DNA of 64,000 nt from Thalassomonas actiniarum (GCF_000948975.2 NZ_CP059735.1:1798001-1862000); one strand, 5' to 3'; shown: positions 45,544-56,596, counted from the stretch's first letter. Notes: generated by a model not told the origin, from the sequence alone. Numbers and translations: made by a program.

Positions 45544-46410
45544 TTATTGTAATAATTTACGTCGGTAAGCGCCGGAATAGCCATTTTGTTGCAGGGTCGT
45601 TAATAAGCTGTTTAATGATTCCCCCTGTTCCAGCGGTCCCATCTGCACCCGGAAGATGCCGTTCTTCTCTCCCAGGCTGACGTTTTGTTGATACAAGTTG
45701 GCCAGGGCGGTGGCGGTTGCCTGTGCTTGTTGTTGATCCCGGGTTGCCAGGATTTGAATATAATACTGAGCTTTAGCCTGGTTTTGTTCCTGAGTCTGCT
45801 GAGTTTCTGTTGGGGAAAGCGTCGAGGCAGTGGCCGGCTCAGGGGAGCTTGCTGACTGAGCGGCTGCGGAGACAGCTTGGGTTTTTTTGCCGCTAAAGTC
45901 CGTGATGGCGGTAATACGGACCTTGGCGGTACCGGTTTTTAACATATCCAGCTTATAGGCGGCGCTGTAGGATAAGTCGATAACCCTGCTCTCGTGAAAA
46001 GGGCCGCGGTCATTGACCCTGACAATCACGGATTTGTTATTGCTCAGGTTAGTGACTTTGGCATAGGTGGGCAGCGGCAGGTTTTTATGGGCGGCGCTCA
46101 TGGCATACATATCATAGATTTCACCGTTGGAGGTCAGGTGGCCATGAAACTTTTTCCCGTACCAGGAGGCAATGCCGGTCTGGCTGAAATTTTCTGCGTT
46201 TTTAAGTACCTGGTAATGCTTGCCGCGTACGGTATAGTTTTTGTTACCGCCGCGGCTGTGAGGCTCGGCGCGGGGCACGGCGTCATGTAATTCGCCGGCG
46301 CTTGGCAGCCGGGTAGGAGTGCTGTCGTTGGCTTGCTGATAACGGCCGTATTGCTTGCTACAGGCAGTTAAAAATAAGGTGATAAAGATGAGTAGCGCCG
46401 TTTTGTTCAC
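45544..46410 (-). CDS. rlpA: Septal-ring lytic transglycosylase RlpA (lipoprotein)
   Basis: 288 residues from GTG 46410, which gives an N-terminal lipoprotein signal (LLIFITLFLTAC, lipobox LTAC). The RlpA double-psi beta-barrel follows: ASWYGKKFHGHLTSNGE and RVNDRGPFHESRVIDLS with the catalytic Asp. A Ser/Thr/Gln linker and a C-terminal SPOR domain bind denuded glycan at the septum. The frame is open upstream to 46488, but that start would bury the signal peptide. Confidence 0.92.
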   Translation of the reverse strand: MNKTALLIFITLFLTACSKQYGRYQQANDSTPTRLPSAGELHDAVPRAEPHSRGGNKNYTVRGKHYQVLKNAENFSQTGIASWYGKKFHGHLTSNGEIYDMYAMSAAHKNLPLPTYAKVTNLSNNKSVIVRVNDRGPFHESRVIDLSYSAAYKLDMLKTGTAKVRITAITDFSGKKTQAVSAAAQSASSPEPATASTLSPTETQQTQEQNQAKAQYYIQILATRDQQQAQATATALANLYQQNVSLGEKNGIFRVQMGPLEQGESLNSLLTTLQQNGYSGAYRRKLLQ

Positions 46411-46496
46411 TGTGTTTCTTCTTATTATTATTTCAAGGTCTGTCGTTATTATTGGTTTATGCCAGGCTTTTGCCGGTGCTTTTGACAAGCCGCTTG

Positions 46497-47615
46497 CTAC
46501 GAACCGATAAAGCGCCTGTGGGTACTGATGGCCATCAATATGCCAAATCCCGCCATTAATGTCACCATGGAAGTACCGCCGTAACTGACCAGGGGCAGGG
46601 GCACGCCCACCACGGGCAATAACCCGGAAACCATGCCGATGTTAACAAAGACATAGACGAAAAAGGTCAGGGTCAGGCTGCCTGCCAGTAATTTGGTAAA
46701 GGCCTGCTGGGCATTCACTGCAATCCATAAACCGCGCATGACGATGGCCAGGTAAACCAGCAGCAACAGGGCCACGCCGATCAGGCCGAATTCTTCACTG
46801 AAAACGGCAAAGATAAAATCGGTATGGCGCTCGGGCAAGAACTCCAGCTGGGACTGGGTGCCCTGCAACCAGCCTTTGCCGTGCAGGCCGCCTGAGCCGA
46901 TGGCGATTTTTGACTGGATAATATGGTAACCTGAGCCCAGCGGATCTTGCTCGGGATTTAAAAAAGTCAGCACCCGCTGTTTCTGGTACTCTTTCATCAG
47001 GTAAAGCCATAAAATCGGGGCAAAGGCCGAGCCGAGCCCGATACAGCTGGCGATCAGTTTCCAGCTGGCGCCGGCGAGAAAAATAACAAAAATGCCCGAG
47101 CTGGCAATCAATAACGAGGTGCCCAAGTCCGGTTGTTTGGCGATCAGTAAGGTCGGGATCAGCACCAGGATAAAGGCAAAAATGATGGTGGAGATTTTTA
47201 CCGGCAGATTATCCTGGCTGATAAACCAGGCAATCATAATAGGTACGATCAGTTTCATGATTTCCGAGGGTTGGAATTTGGTAAAGCCTAAGTCTAACCA
47301 ACGTTGTGCCCCTTTGCCGACATGGCCGAAAAGCAATACCAGCACCAGCAGGATCAAGCCGATGACAAATACCGGCACCGCCCATTTTCGGTAACTCAAA
47401 GGGGGGATTTGCGCCACCACGAACATCACGGCCACGGCTATGCCCAGGCGGACTGCCTGGCGGATCACTATATCCATGTCCTGGCCACCGGCGCTGTAAA
47501 TCACGAATAAACTTAAGACCATCAGGCATAACAGCCCCGCCAGTAAAGGCAGATCTATATGCAGCTTTTGCCAGATACCGGCCTTTTTTTCCTGATCGTG
47601 GCCGGTGCTACGCAT
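46497..47615 (-). CDS. rodA: Rod-shape peptidoglycan polymerase RodA
   Basis: SEDS-family glycosyltransferase of the elongasome, 372 residues, about ten membrane helices. Conserved stretches: [33 protein letters not shown] with the essential Asp region, [19 protein letters not shown], and [14 protein letters not shown]. It works with PBP2 encoded just upstream (29 bases between). Confidence 0.96.
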   Translation of the reverse strand: MRSTGHDQEKKAGIWQKLHIDLPLLAGLLCLMVLSLFVIYSAGGQDMDIVIRQAVRLGIAVAVMFVVAQIPPLSYRKWAVPVFVIGLILLVLVLLFGHVGKGAQRWLDLGFTKFQPSEIMKLIVPIMIAWFISQDNLPVKISTIIFAFILVLIPTLLIAKQPDLGTSLLIASSGIFVIFLAGASWKLIASCIGLGSAFAPILWLYLMKEYQKQRVLTFLNPEQDPLGSGYHIIQSKIAIGSGGLHGKGWLQGTQSQLEFLPERHTDFIFAVFSEEFGLIGVALLLLVYLAIVMRGLWIAVNAQQAFTKLLAGSLTLTFFVYVFVNIGMVSGLLPVVGVPLPLVSYGGTSMVTLMAGFGILMAISTHRRFIGS

Positions 47616-47644
47616 GGCTGGTATCTCTTATTTTAAATAGGCTG

Positions 47645-49639
47645 TCAATCACTTTCCTGTACACCGTATAAATCATCATGCTGGGGATGTTTGTTTTTAT
47701 CTTTACCGAGAATCACCCGGTTGCCGAAATATTGATCCATGATCTGGCGGGCAACAGGGGCGGCATTGGTGGCGCCGCCGCCTTTGGCAACGTTTTCTAT
47801 CGCCACCGCCACCACGATTTCGGGGTTTTCATAAGGGGCAAAGGCGATAAACATGGCATTATCCCGCTTATGCTCCTGAGTGGTTTCCGCATCATATTTT
47901 TCGTCCTGACCCAGCCGGGCGACCTGGGCGGAGCCGGTTTTCCCGGCGGCGTCATAAGTACTGCCTTTAAAGGCGTTGTAACCGGTGGCGCCGGGTCTTT
48001 GCACGGTATTGTGCATGGCATCGAGCACCAGCTGCCAGTTATCGTGATTTTTGAGTTTTATCGGCGGTTTGTTCTCATAAAAGATGGTTTCAACCTGTCT
48101 GCCCTGCTTGTCGGGATTTTCCGCACTCTTGATGATTTTCCCCTGATCCTGGGACGCAAGCTGCTGCGAGTCCGACGTCGCCATCAACAGGTGGGGAATT
48201 TTGATCTCGCCTTTATTGACCAAAATAGAGGTCGCCTGGGTCAGTTGCAGCGGCGACACCGTCCAGTAACTTTGCCCTATGCCCACGGAAATCGTTTCAC
48301 CGGTATACCAGGGCTGGTTGTATCTGGCCCGTTTCCAGCCGACGCTGGGCACGACTCCCCGGGTCTCTTCATGCAAGTCAACGCCGGTGTAGTCGCCAAA
48401 GCCGAATTTTTCCATCATGGTACTGATGCGGTTAATGCCGAGCTTATAGGCGAGGTTATAAAAATAGACGTTGCAGGACTCTTCTATTGCCTTGGTCAGG
48501 TTAACCCAGCCATGGCCCCATTTTTTCCAGTCGCGGTATTTGTTGTCTATGCCCTTCATCTGGTACCAGCCGGGATCCCAGATACGGGTTTGCGGGGTGA
48601 TCACTTCTTCTTCCAGTCCCAATAATGCCATAAAAGGTTTTACCGTCGAGGCCGGGGGATACCCCTGGATGCTGCGGTTGATCAGCGGCAGATTTTTCGA
48701 GTTAAGCAATTTGCTGTAATTTTTGCTGCTGATGCCGTGCACAAACAAGTTGCCGTCGTAACTCGGGTTTGAATACATGGCCAGGATGCCGCCGTCGCGG
48801 GGATCCATGGCAACCACTGCGCCGCGTTTGCCCGACAGGGCGCGTTTGGCGATCATTTGCAATTCGATATCCAGGGTCAGGGTTAAGTCTTTGCCCGGGA
48901 CCGGCGGGGTAAAATTCAGGGTGCGGATAATACGCCCCTGGTTATTGATCTCCACTTCCTGGTGGCCGATGGTGCCGTGCAAGATATCTTCGTAATACTT
49001 TTCTATGCCGAGCTTGCCGATGCCGTGGGTGGCGGCATAATTTTCCGACTTGCCCTGGGCATCAAGTTTTTTCACGTCTTCGCGGTTGATACGGGCGACA
49101 TAACCCAGGTTATGTGTGGTTAAATCGGCGAAAGGGTAGTAACGCTTTAACCGGGCGTCGATAAAAAAACCGGGAAATTTATGCTGGTTGACGGAAAATA
49201 GTGCCACCTGCTGGTCGCTTAGCCTGGAATGTAATTCGACCGGTTTAAAGCGGCGTTTTCGTTTTAACGCCTTAAAGAATTTTTGTTGCTTTTCCTGGCT
49301 GATTTCTAACAGGGCGCTGACCTCGGCCACCGAGGTTTTGATATCTTCAACTTCCTCGGGAATAATTTCCAGGCTGTAAATGGCCTTGTTTTCTGCCAGC
49401 AAGACGCCGTTTCTATCGTAAATCAAGCCGCGGTTCGGCGCCACAGGCAACAGCTTGATGCGGTTGCTGTTAGAGCGGGTTTGGTATTTTTCGTAGGAGC
49501 TGATTTCCAGATCAAAAATATTACTGAATAAAAGCAGCAGCACCATCAGCACGCCGATAAAGGCGATAAAGGTCCTGCGGGCAAACAAGTTTGCTTCAGC
49601 GCTGTGGTTTCGGATCGCAATACGTCTACGTGGCGCCAT
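47645..49639 (-). CDS. mrdA: Penicillin-binding protein 2
   Basis: Monofunctional transpeptidase of rod-shape elongation, 664 residues. One N-terminal transmembrane helix (about 24-44), a pedestal domain, then the transpeptidase domain with SxxK as STVKP (near residue 331), SCN in ESCNVYFYNLAYKLG, and KTGSAQ. Drives side-wall synthesis with RodA. Confidence 0.96.
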   Translation of the reverse strand: MAPRRRIAIRNHSAEANLFARRTFIAFIGVLMVLLLLFSNIFDLEISSYEKYQTRSNSNRIKLLPVAPNRGLIYDRNGVLLAENKAIYSLEIIPEEVEDIKTSVAEVSALLEISQEKQQKFFKALKRKRRFKPVELHSRLSDQQVALFSVNQHKFPGFFIDARLKRYYPFADLTTHNLGYVARINREDVKKLDAQGKSENYAATHGIGKLGIEKYYEDILHGTIGHQEVEINNQGRIIRTLNFTPPVPGKDLTLTLDIELQMIAKRALSGKRGAVVAMDPRDGGILAMYSNPSYDGNLFVHGISSKNYSKLLNSKNLPLINRSIQGYPPASTVKPFMALLGLEEEVITPQTRIWDPGWYQMKGIDNKYRDWKKWGHGWVNLTKAIEESCNVYFYNLAYKLGINRISTMMEKFGFGDYTGVDLHEETRGVVPSVGWKRARYNQPWYTGETISVGIGQSYWTVSPLQLTQATSILVNKGEIKIPHLLMATSDSQQLASQDQGKIIKSAENPDKQGRQVETIFYENKPPIKLKNHDNWQLVLDAMHNTVQRPGATGYNAFKGSTYDAAGKTGSAQVARLGQDEKYDAETTQEHKRDNAMFIAFAPYENPEIVVAVAIENVAKGGGATNAAPVARQIMDQYFGNRVILGKDKNKHPQHDDLYGVQESD

Positions 49640-49759
49640 GGCGGATGTCAGTCCCTGTAAAAATAGAGAGCATTGATAATAGCCGATACTGGCTATCAGC
49701 TATTAGACCCTTTGATAAGAAAATTGTTGCGACATATGTCAGCTTATTGATTTTAGGCA

Positions 49760-50230
49760 TTATTCTCTATGGTAGGGGTGGTTGTTATTCACACTCCAGG
49801 CGCGATAAAGACTTTCTGCCACCACGATCCTGACCATAGGGTGAGGCAGGGTCAGCGGCGATAACGACCATTTTTGCTCCGACGCCCGGATACAGGCGGG
49901 AGCCAAACCTTCCGGGCCGCCCACCAATAAGGCAACGTCCCTGCCGTCTAACTGCCAGCGTTCCAGTTGCCCGGCAAGTTGCGGGGTCGTCCAGGGTTTG
50001 CCTTCGACTTCCAGGGTGACGATACGGTTTCCCTTGGGGATGGCGGCGAGTAACTGCTCACCTTCTTTTTCCAGGATACGGGCAATATCGGCATTTTTAC
50101 CGCGTTTTCCCGGCGGGATCTCCACCAGGTGAAACGACATGTCCCGGGGGAAACGCCGGCTGTATTCATTAAAGCCGGCAGTCACCCATGAAGGCATCTT
50201 GTTGCCGACGGCATATAAAGTTAAGCGCAT
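49760..50230 (-). CDS. rlmH: 23S rRNA pseudouridine(1915) N3-methyltransferase RlmH
   Basis: 156 residues, SPOUT fold. [15 protein letters not shown] at the N-terminus, [10 protein letters not shown] near 100-110 as the SAM knot, and [20 protein letters not shown] with the HPYHRE end typical of RlmH. Methylates pseudouridine 1915 in assembled 70S ribosomes. Twelve bases after rsfS. Confidence 0.97.
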   Translation of the reverse strand: MRLTLYAVGNKMPSWVTAGFNEYSRRFPRDMSFHLVEIPPGKRGKNADIARILEKEGEQLLAAIPKGNRIVTLEVEGKPWTTPQLAGQLERWQLDGRDVALLVGGPEGLAPACIRASEQKWSLSPLTLPHPMVRIVVAESLYRAWSVNNNHPYHRE

Positions 50231-50242
50231 AGGATAAGTTTA

Positions 50243-50560
50243 TCAGGCCCACAATTGTTCAAGCTGATAACGGTCACGTATTTCATCTGTCATCACATGG
50301 ACAATCACATCACCGAGATCCACCAGCGACCATTCGCCGACGTCATTACCTTCGACCCCCAGCGGGGCTTTATCGATGGCGCGACACTCCATGGCAACAT
50401 TTTGTGCGATGGATTTGACGTGGCGGTTAGAGCTACCAGAGCAGACCACCATATAATCGGCGAAATTTGCTTTATCGGTCAGATCTAAAGTGATGATATC
50501 TCTGCCTTTGATGTCTTCAATCTTTTCAATAACAAATGCTGTTAACTCTTTACTGTGCAA
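50243..50560 (-). CDS. rsfS: Ribosome silencing factor RsfS
   Basis: 105 residues; binds L14 and blocks subunit joining in slow growth. Conserved SSNRHVKSIAQNV, PLGVEGNDVGEWSLVDLGDVIVHVM. The start is a TTG at 50560 with AGGA eight bases upstream; alignment to E. coli (MQGKALQDFV) supports it and no ATG fits. Confidence 0.95.
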   Translation of the reverse strand: MHSKELTAFVIEKIEDIKGRDIITLDLTDKANFADYMVVCSGSSNRHVKSIAQNVAMECRAIDKAPLGVEGNDVGEWSLVDLGDVIVHVMTDEIRDRYQLEQLWA

Positions 50561-50647
50561 GGTTTTATTCCTAATTTGATATAATTTTTCATGTCATAGT
50601 GCGCTAATCGCACCTGTAATGGTGCCATAGTACCACTAATTGACCTT

Positions 50648-50675
50648 GCCGTTAACCGTCCATACGGCTAACGGC
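50648..50675. other. Intercistronic hairpin between nadD and rsfS
   Basis: GCCGTTA (50648-50654) and TAACGGC (50669-50675) pair, with CCG/CGG extending the stem inside past one mismatch. No T-tract follows on the minus strand, so an mRNA-processing or stabilising role is more likely than termination. Confidence 0.45.
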
Positions 50676-50713
50676 CAGATTAATTGGCCTGAATTCGCCT
50701 TATTTGGCCGTGC

Positions 50714-51403
50714 TTAACGGTATAGCTGATGTTGTCTGATATAAGCTAAGACCGGAGCAGGCAGTAAATGCTGACAATCCCGGCCTGATTTAAGCTGTTG
50801 GCGTATTTGGGTGGAAGAGATATCCCAGCGGCTTTCGGGGGCAAGGATAATATTGCCCGCCAGGTTTTGCTTGAGTGCGGCCACATCCGCTACCTGGTGC
50901 CTGGCCAGTAATTGCCGGGTATCAATCGGCATATCCGCCAGTTCGTATCCGGGGCGGGTATTGACCACCAGGTGGCATAAGGTCAGGATTTCCTGCCATT
51001 TGTGCCACTTGGTAAAAGTGAACAGGGAATCCATGCCGATCACGAAAAAGATCCGCTGGTGCGGGTGCTCTTTTTTGATTTCCAGCAGGGTATCTAAGGT
51101 ATAACTGGTGCTTTGGCGTTTTAATTCCCGTTCATCACAATGAAAGACTTGTTCCTGCTCACAGGCAAGTTTTACCATCTGGGCTCTTTGCTGCGCCGAA
51201 GCCGAGGTGCCAGCTTTATGGGGCGGGATAGCCGCCGGCATTAAGATCAGATGGTCCAGTCCCAGCCACTTCAGCAGCTCCCTGGCGGGATTGAGGTGTC
51301 CCAGGTGGATGGGATCAAAAGTGCCGCCGAGGATACCGATATCGTGGGTCTTGCCTGGTGTTTGATGTGTTTTGCCCGTTTGGCCGCTATCAGAAGTTTT
51401 CAT
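50714..51403 (-). CDS. nadD: Nicotinate-nucleotide adenylyltransferase
   Basis: Forms deamido-NAD from nicotinate mononucleotide and ATP. 229 residues; GILGGTFDPIHLGHL near 23-37 holds the HxGH-type adenylyl motif, and the C-terminal SSTQIRQQL the ISST-type motif. An N-terminal extension of about 20 residues rich in Gly, Lys and Thr precedes the core. It overlaps holA by 14 bases. Confidence 0.95.
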   Translation of the reverse strand: MKTSDSGQTGKTHQTPGKTHDIGILGGTFDPIHLGHLNPARELLKWLGLDHLILMPAAIPPHKAGTSASAQQRAQMVKLACEQEQVFHCDERELKRQSTSYTLDTLLEIKKEHPHQRIFFVIGMDSLFTFTKWHKWQEILTLCHLVVNTRPGYELADMPIDTRQLLARHQVADVAALKQNLAGNIILAPESRWDISSTQIRQQLKSGRDCQHLLPAPVLAYIRQHQLYR

Positions 51404-52433
51404 AATCCAGGCTAAAATTTTTCATGGTCTGGCCGTGATACAGGGTGATACAGATATCGGCCAGTAAAATAAAGGGATTAAAATCGCTGCTGGTTTTACT
51501 GAGTAAATCCAGCTGGGCCACCCGGGCACAGGCCAGTTTAAGGTTGGCTTGTGGGATGTTTTTTAATGCTTGTTGATATAAAGGTTTACGCTTATCCCAG
51601 ATACGGTATTGTTTAAACAGGACATTGATATTCTCTCCCTGTTGCAGGGCTTCGGTCATCATCAGTAATTGGTTGATTTCCCTGTGGAAGAACCAGATGA
51701 TTTGGCCGGCGGCCACCCCTTGCTGCTGCTGTTGGTCTAACATGGTAATGCATTTGTTGCACTGGCCCAGCAGCATGGCATCTATGATCTGAAAGGGATT
51801 AAATTTGGCCTGTTTTACCAGTAATTGCTCGGCAGCTTCCAGGGTAATGGTTTGCTGGCCAAATAAAATTACCAGCTTTTCCAGCTCCTGAGACAGCGCC
51901 GGCAGATTGCCCTCGAACAGCTCAATCAGCAGCTGCGTCACTTCGCGGGAGAGCTTAAGGTTTAACCCCCTGGCCTGCTGTTGTATCCACATCGGTAAGC
52001 CTTTGGCATCGAGCTCATACAAAGGCAGGTAAATGCCCTGTTGATCCAGGGATTTAAACCATTTTTTATTGCTGGTGGCGGATTCGAGTTTCGGGCCGTG
52101 AAACAGTAGAATTACATCATTGTGCAGATGTTCGAGCAGCGCCAGAATAGCTTTAGAGCCGGTATCGCCAATTTTGGTGGTGGTTAATTCTATTTCGAAA
52201 ATACGCAGGCTGGAAAACAGGCTTAACGCCTGGTACTCCTGCAGCAGGAGTTGCCAGTCGAATTTATCATCAACGCTAAAACGCACGGTTTCGGCATAAC
52301 CCTGCTGCTGGGCCGCTGCTTTTATCCGGGCCAAACTGTCATTTTTTTGCCAGGGCTCGTCGCCAAAGACTAACCACACCGGTTTTAACGACTGGCCGAG
52401 ATAGCCCTGGAGTTTGTTGTGATAAATTCGCAT
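51390..52433 (-). CDS. holA: DNA polymerase III delta subunit
   Basis: Clamp-loader subunit that opens the beta ring, 347 residues. Typical opening (MRIYHNKLQGYLGQSLKPVWLV), FGDEPWQKNDSL, and the C-terminal collar domain. Conserved order between lptE and nadD. Confidence 0.94.
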   Translation of the reverse strand: MRIYHNKLQGYLGQSLKPVWLVFGDEPWQKNDSLARIKAAAQQQGYAETVRFSVDDKFDWQLLLQEYQALSLFSSLRIFEIELTTTKIGDTGSKAILALLEHLHNDVILLFHGPKLESATSNKKWFKSLDQQGIYLPLYELDAKGLPMWIQQQARGLNLKLSREVTQLLIELFEGNLPALSQELEKLVILFGQQTITLEAAEQLLVKQAKFNPFQIIDAMLLGQCNKCITMLDQQQQQGVAAGQIIWFFHREINQLLMMTEALQQGENINVLFKQYRIWDKRKPLYQQALKNIPQANLKLACARVAQLDLLSKTSSDFNPFILLADICITLYHGQTMKNFSLDYENF

Positions 52434-52479
52434 GTTTTTTGATTGCTAATGTTAGCCGGATTAGCCAGTAACACCCGCC

Positions 52480-52995
52480 TTAGCGGGTGATAGCAGCCAT
52501 ATCACGCAAAATGCGGTCTGCCGCCGAGCGGCGCATTTCTTTTAACATCAGGGACAATTCCCGGCTTTTTGCCAGGGCCAAATCGGGATCGTCCTGATAG
52601 TCGCGATATAAATCGAAGCTATAGTCACGGGGGGCTTGTCCGGCAAAGACCAGCTGGTATTTTACCGTGTAGATCAGCTCATACTCCGCCACCTGGCCGT
52701 TGGCAAAGATCGACAGGGTACGCCGGTTTAACTCATCTTTAAGGATGCGTAACTCGGGTTTATCCCGCTGTGGGCTTTCCAGCACATTCACCTGGTTAAT
52801 TTTCAGGTGCTGTTTTACCGTGCGGGTAAGCTCGCCGTGGATATCCTGTGAGCTGATATATAAGGTTTTTAATTCAGGAGCCAGCAAGTAGTCGCCCCTG
52901 AGTTTAAAACCACAGCCGGAGAGCAGGGAAGTGATCAGTACTAAACTGATCACTGTGCTTTTGCTAACCAAATGCTTTTTTAATAAATTAATCAT
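52480..52995 (-). CDS. lptE: LPS-assembly lipoprotein LptE
   Basis: 171 residues. Lipoprotein signal with lipobox LLSGCGFKLRG (Cys at about 28), followed by the compact LptE fold. It plugs the outer-membrane LptD barrel and receives LPS. Starts at the stop of leuS (overlap of one base), as in E. coli. Confidence 0.94.
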   Translation of the reverse strand: MINLLKKHLVSKSTVISLVLITSLLSGCGFKLRGDYLLAPELKTLYISSQDIHGELTRTVKQHLKINQVNVLESPQRDKPELRILKDELNRRTLSIFANGQVAEYELIYTVKYQLVFAGQAPRDYSFDLYRDYQDDPDLALAKSRELSLMLKEMRRSAADRILRDMAAITR

Positions 52996-55574
52996 TAATT
53001 CGCGACTATGTTAAGCAGTTTACCCGGTACGTAAATCACTTTACGTATGGTTTTATCGACAATGAATTTGCTGACATTGTCGTCGCTACAGGCAATTTTT
53101 TCTACCTCGTCCTGGGCCAGTGCCGCAGAAACGGTGATTTTTGCTCTTAACTTGCCGTTGACCTGGACGATGATCAGTTTCTCATCTTCTACCAGGGCGC
53201 CTTCATCGACTTGTGGCCACAGGGTATCTTCAACGGCATTGCCGTCGCCGATAATGTTCCATAAGTGATGGCTCATGTGCGGCACGATAGGGGTCAACAT
53301 CAGGACCACGGCGCGCACGGCTTCGCCCATTACGGCGCGGTCTGCATCGCTTTCCATGCTCGCCTTGGTTAAGTGGTTCATCAGCTCCATAATCGCGGCG
53401 ATGGCGGTATTGAAAGTGTTGCGGCGACCGATATCGTCACTGACCTTGCCGATAGTTTTATGCAATTCGCGACGCAGCTTTTTCTGTTCGCTGCTCAGGC
53501 TTAAACCGTCAAGGGAAGGCGCAGCGCCTTTTTCATTGAAATCAAACGCTAATTTCCACACCCGTTTCAGGAAGCGGTGAGCCCCTTCTACACCCGAGTC
53601 GGACCATTCCAGGGTTTGCTCCGGCGGTGAAGTAAACATGATAAATAAACGTACGGTATCGGCGCCGTATAAATCAATCACTTCGTGCGGGTCGATACCG
53701 TTGTTTTTCGATTTCGACATCTTGCTCATACCGGCAGAAGTGACCGGTAAACCGTCAACCTTGCTGACCGCTGAAGTGACCTGGCCTTTTTCATTGCGCT
53801 CAACGTTAACGTCAGACGGTGAAATCCATTCCTGGGCACCGTTGTCTGCTTCACGGTAGTAGGTATCGGCCAACACCATGCCCTGACATAACAGGCTCTT
53901 GAACGGTTCGTCTGATTCAACCAAACCGACATCGCGTAATAATTTATGGAAGAAGCGGGCATACAATAAATGCAGGATCGCATGTTCGATACCGCCGATG
54001 TATTGATCCACCGGCAACCAGTAATTGGCTTTTTCCGGGTCTAACATGCCGGTTTCGTTATCCGGCGAACAGAAACGGGCGTAGTACCAGGATGATTCCA
54101 TGAAAGTATCGAAAGTGTCGGTTTCACGCAGGGCGTCCTGACCGTTATAGGTGGTTTTTGCCCAAGCGGGATCGTCTTTGATTGGCGAAGTTACGCCGTT
54201 CATGATCACATCTTCGGGTAGTTCCACCGGCAGCTGGTCTTCAGGGACCGGCACGGATTCACCGTTTTCCAGGTTGATCATCGGGATAGGCGTACCCCAG
54301 TAACGCTGGCGGGAAACACCCCAGTCTCTTAAGCGGTAGTTAACGGTAACCTTGCCTTTGCTTTCGCCGATTAATTTGTCTGAGATGGCTTTAAAGGCGG
54401 CGTCAAAGTCCAGGCCGTCAAATTCGCCTGAATTGATCAAGGTGCCTTTTTCTGTGATGGCGGCGGTTTCGATAGACTCATCTTCTGTGCCGGTAATGAC
54501 TTGTTTGATTGGCAGGCCATAGGCAGTGGCAAACTCCCAGTCGCGCTGGTCGTGGCCGGGTACCGACATCACCGCACCCGAGCCGTAATCCATTAATACG
54601 AAGTTGGCGGCCCATACGGAAACCAGCTCGCCCGTGATTGGGTGTACGGCTTTTAAGCCGGTATCGACACCTTTTTTCTCCATGGTCGCCATATCGGCTT
54701 CCGTGGTTTTGCTGTTTTTGCACTCGTCGATAAAGGCAGCCAGTTCGCTGTTGTCCTTAGCCGCAGCTAAAGCTAACGGGTGCTGGGCGGCCAGCGCCAC
54801 ATAAGTGACCCCCATCAGGGTGTCCGGACGTGTGGTGTAGATATCAAAAGTTTCGTCGGAATCGGCAACCTTAAAGGTCATTTCCACCCCTTCGGAGCGG
54901 CCAATCCAGTTGCGCTGCATGGTTTTAACCTGCTCAGGCCAGTCGGTTAACTGATCCAGGTCGGTTAATAACTCTTCGGCATAGTCGGTGATCTTGATAA
55001 ACCACTGAGGAATTTCTTTGCGCTCAACGATAGCGCCTGAGCGCCAGCCGCGGCCGTCGATGACCTGCTCATTGGCTAATACTGTCTGGTCAACCGGATC
55101 CCAGTTTACCGTGGCGTTTTTCTTGTATACCAGGCCTTTTTCATAAAGCTTAGTGAAGAACCATTGCTCCCAGCGGTAGTAATCTTTTTGACAGGTGGCC
55201 AGCTCACGGTTCCAGTCAAAACCAAAACCTAAAGATTTTAGCTGGTTGCGCATGTAATCGATATTTTGGTAAGTCCATTTTGCCGGAGCAGAATTATGCT
55301 TGATGGCGGCGTTTTCTGCCGGCAGGCCAAAAGCATCCCAACCCATAGGCTGCATCACGTTTTTACCCTGCATGCGCTGATAGCGGGCAATGACATCGCC
55401 TAAGCTGTAGTTGCGCACATGGCCCATATGCAGGCGTCCGCTCGGGTAAGGGAACATGGCAAGGCAGTAAAATTTCTCTTTGCCAGGCTTTTCAACGGCC
55501 TGGAAGGTTTTATTTTCAGTCCAGTACTGCTGTACCTGGGCTTCGATTGACTTAGGATTGTAAGTGGATTCCAT
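52995..55574 (-). CDS. leuS: Leucyl-tRNA synthetase
   Basis: 859 residues, class I synthetase. HIGH motif as [15 protein letters not shown] near 42-56, KMSKS in [12 protein letters not shown] near 620, and an editing domain with [14 protein letters not shown] near 247-260. First gene of the minus-strand block to lipA. Its upstream region holds the second MITE copy. Confidence 0.97.
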   Translation of the reverse strand: MESTYNPKSIEAQVQQYWTENKTFQAVEKPGKEKFYCLAMFPYPSGRLHMGHVRNYSLGDVIARYQRMQGKNVMQPMGWDAFGLPAENAAIKHNSAPAKWTYQNIDYMRNQLKSLGFGFDWNRELATCQKDYYRWEQWFFTKLYEKGLVYKKNATVNWDPVDQTVLANEQVIDGRGWRSGAIVERKEIPQWFIKITDYAEELLTDLDQLTDWPEQVKTMQRNWIGRSEGVEMTFKVADSDETFDIYTTRPDTLMGVTYVALAAQHPLALAAAKDNSELAAFIDECKNSKTTEADMATMEKKGVDTGLKAVHPITGELVSVWAANFVLMDYGSGAVMSVPGHDQRDWEFATAYGLPIKQVITGTEDESIETAAITEKGTLINSGEFDGLDFDAAFKAISDKLIGESKGKVTVNYRLRDWGVSRQRYWGTPIPMINLENGESVPVPEDQLPVELPEDVIMNGVTSPIKDDPAWAKTTYNGQDALRETDTFDTFMESSWYYARFCSPDNETGMLDPEKANYWLPVDQYIGGIEHAILHLLYARFFHKLLRDVGLVESDEPFKSLLCQGMVLADTYYREADNGAQEWISPSDVNVERNEKGQVTSAVSKVDGLPVTSAGMSKMSKSKNNGIDPHEVIDLYGADTVRLFIMFTSPPEQTLEWSDSGVEGAHRFLKRVWKLAFDFNEKGAAPSLDGLSLSSEQKKLRRELHKTIGKVSDDIGRRNTFNTAIAAIMELMNHLTKASMESDADRAVMGEAVRAVVLMLTPIVPHMSHHLWNIIGDGNAVEDTLWPQVDEGALVEDEKLIIVQVNGKLRAKITVSAALAQDEVEKIACSDDNVSKFIVDKTIRKVIYVPGKLLNIVAN

Positions 55575-56035
55575 TAAGATGTTCTCAAACGCTTAAATTT
55601 GGGGGCTGGTAAAGCGCAAGGGTATCCCGGCTTGGGGATCACTTGCCCGGCAGCGACCTGTAAAAAATATCGGCATAGAATACCTTATCCATGGGGTTAA
55701 CAACAAGTTTAATCTAGGTCGTGTTTATCTTTTGCGGTTGAATTTTGTCAATATAAATGCCTTTTGCCTAAGTGGTTTAATTTATACCAAACGAAATAAT
55801 GAATTAACCATCTTCAATGGTCTAAACACTCAATTTCTTCGTTGCGCTCAATCCCAATAGCTGACTATTGCTCAATCACGCGCCTTGAATTTGAGCGTTT
55901 ATCCTCATTGAATCTTGGTCACTTCTTTATTACGTTTGGTATAAACTGCCTGTCCGGTGGCTTGCTTGACTATAATCAAGGTAACAAACAAGAAACTGAT
56001 CTAGTGTAAACCTCAGGATCAAAAGGAGCACTGTG
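55575..56035. other. Divergent region leuS / zinc-ribbon gene
   Basis: 461 bases with the leuS promoter on the left side and a MITE-like repeat (55784-55942, listed separately) on the right. AAAGGAG for the downstream gene is at 56023-56028. No other gene is seen. Confidence 0.5.
55784..55942. repeat. MITE-like palindromic repeat, copy 2 (159 bases)
   Basis: Same length and orientation as the copy at 43908-44066, with about ten base differences counted by eye. Several differences in one terminal arm are matched by changes in the other, so pairing is kept. Ends TTTATACCAAACG and CGTTTGGTATAAA. No coding capacity. Confidence 0.85.
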
Positions 56036-56521
56036 ATGGCTGAAAATAAAAGCGGTTTTGAGCGGGTTTATGATAACTTGTCTAACTGGTTCGCCGATAT
56101 CAAGGCGCATGAAATCACTAAGATAGTGGAGGTGGTGGAAACGGCAAAAGGCTTGTTGGCGGCGGCGGAGAGTTTGCCGGAAGAAAGGGTACGGCAGTTT
56201 CTCGATAATTTCAGGTATGATTTACGTGAATTTTACCAACAAAACCAGTCACAGGCGCAACATTCGGTTTATCTGGGTTTGCTCAATGAAGAATTTTGGG
56301 ACACCCTGGCCAAGATGACCGACAGATCCCAGGTGGAGTGGAGCGAGCTTTGCGACGATCTCGATCACCAGGGGGTATACCACAGCGGTGATTTTATCGG
56401 TTTTGGCATACTCGAATGCCAGCATTGTCATGAAAAACTCACCATTTCCCATTTTAGTGAAGTTGCCGACTGTATGGTTTGCGGCGGCCAGAGTTTTGTC
56501 CGCCACGGGCTGACGCCCTGA
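56036..56521 (+). CDS. ybeL: Zinc-ribbon protein, DUF1451 (YbeL-like)
   Basis: 161 residues from ATG 56036, with AAAGGAG upstream. An N-terminal helical part is followed by a C-terminal zinc ribbon with two CxxC knuckles (CQHCHEKL and CMVCGGQS). E. coli ybeL also lies near leuS, divergent from it, which supports orthology. Function unknown. Confidence 0.9.
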   Translation: MAENKSGFERVYDNLSNWFADIKAHEITKIVEVVETAKGLLAAAESLPEERVRQFLDNFRYDLREFYQQNQSQAQHSVYLGLLNEEFWDTLAKMTDRSQVEWSELCDDLDHQGVYHSGDFIGFGILECQHCHEKLTISHFSEVADCMVCGGQSFVRHGLTP

Positions 56522-56596
56522 TTCCGGTAAAAGGCGGGAAAAAGCCGGCCACAAGCATCAGCTATGGCCGCTAGTAACCTCTAAGGACTGGACACT

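Noticed and set aside
47678-48625. 315-codon open frame on the plus strand opposite mrdA
   Set aside because: It overlaps the complete, well-conserved PBP2 gene antisense, has no recognisable domain and a random-looking His/Phe/Gly-rich composition.
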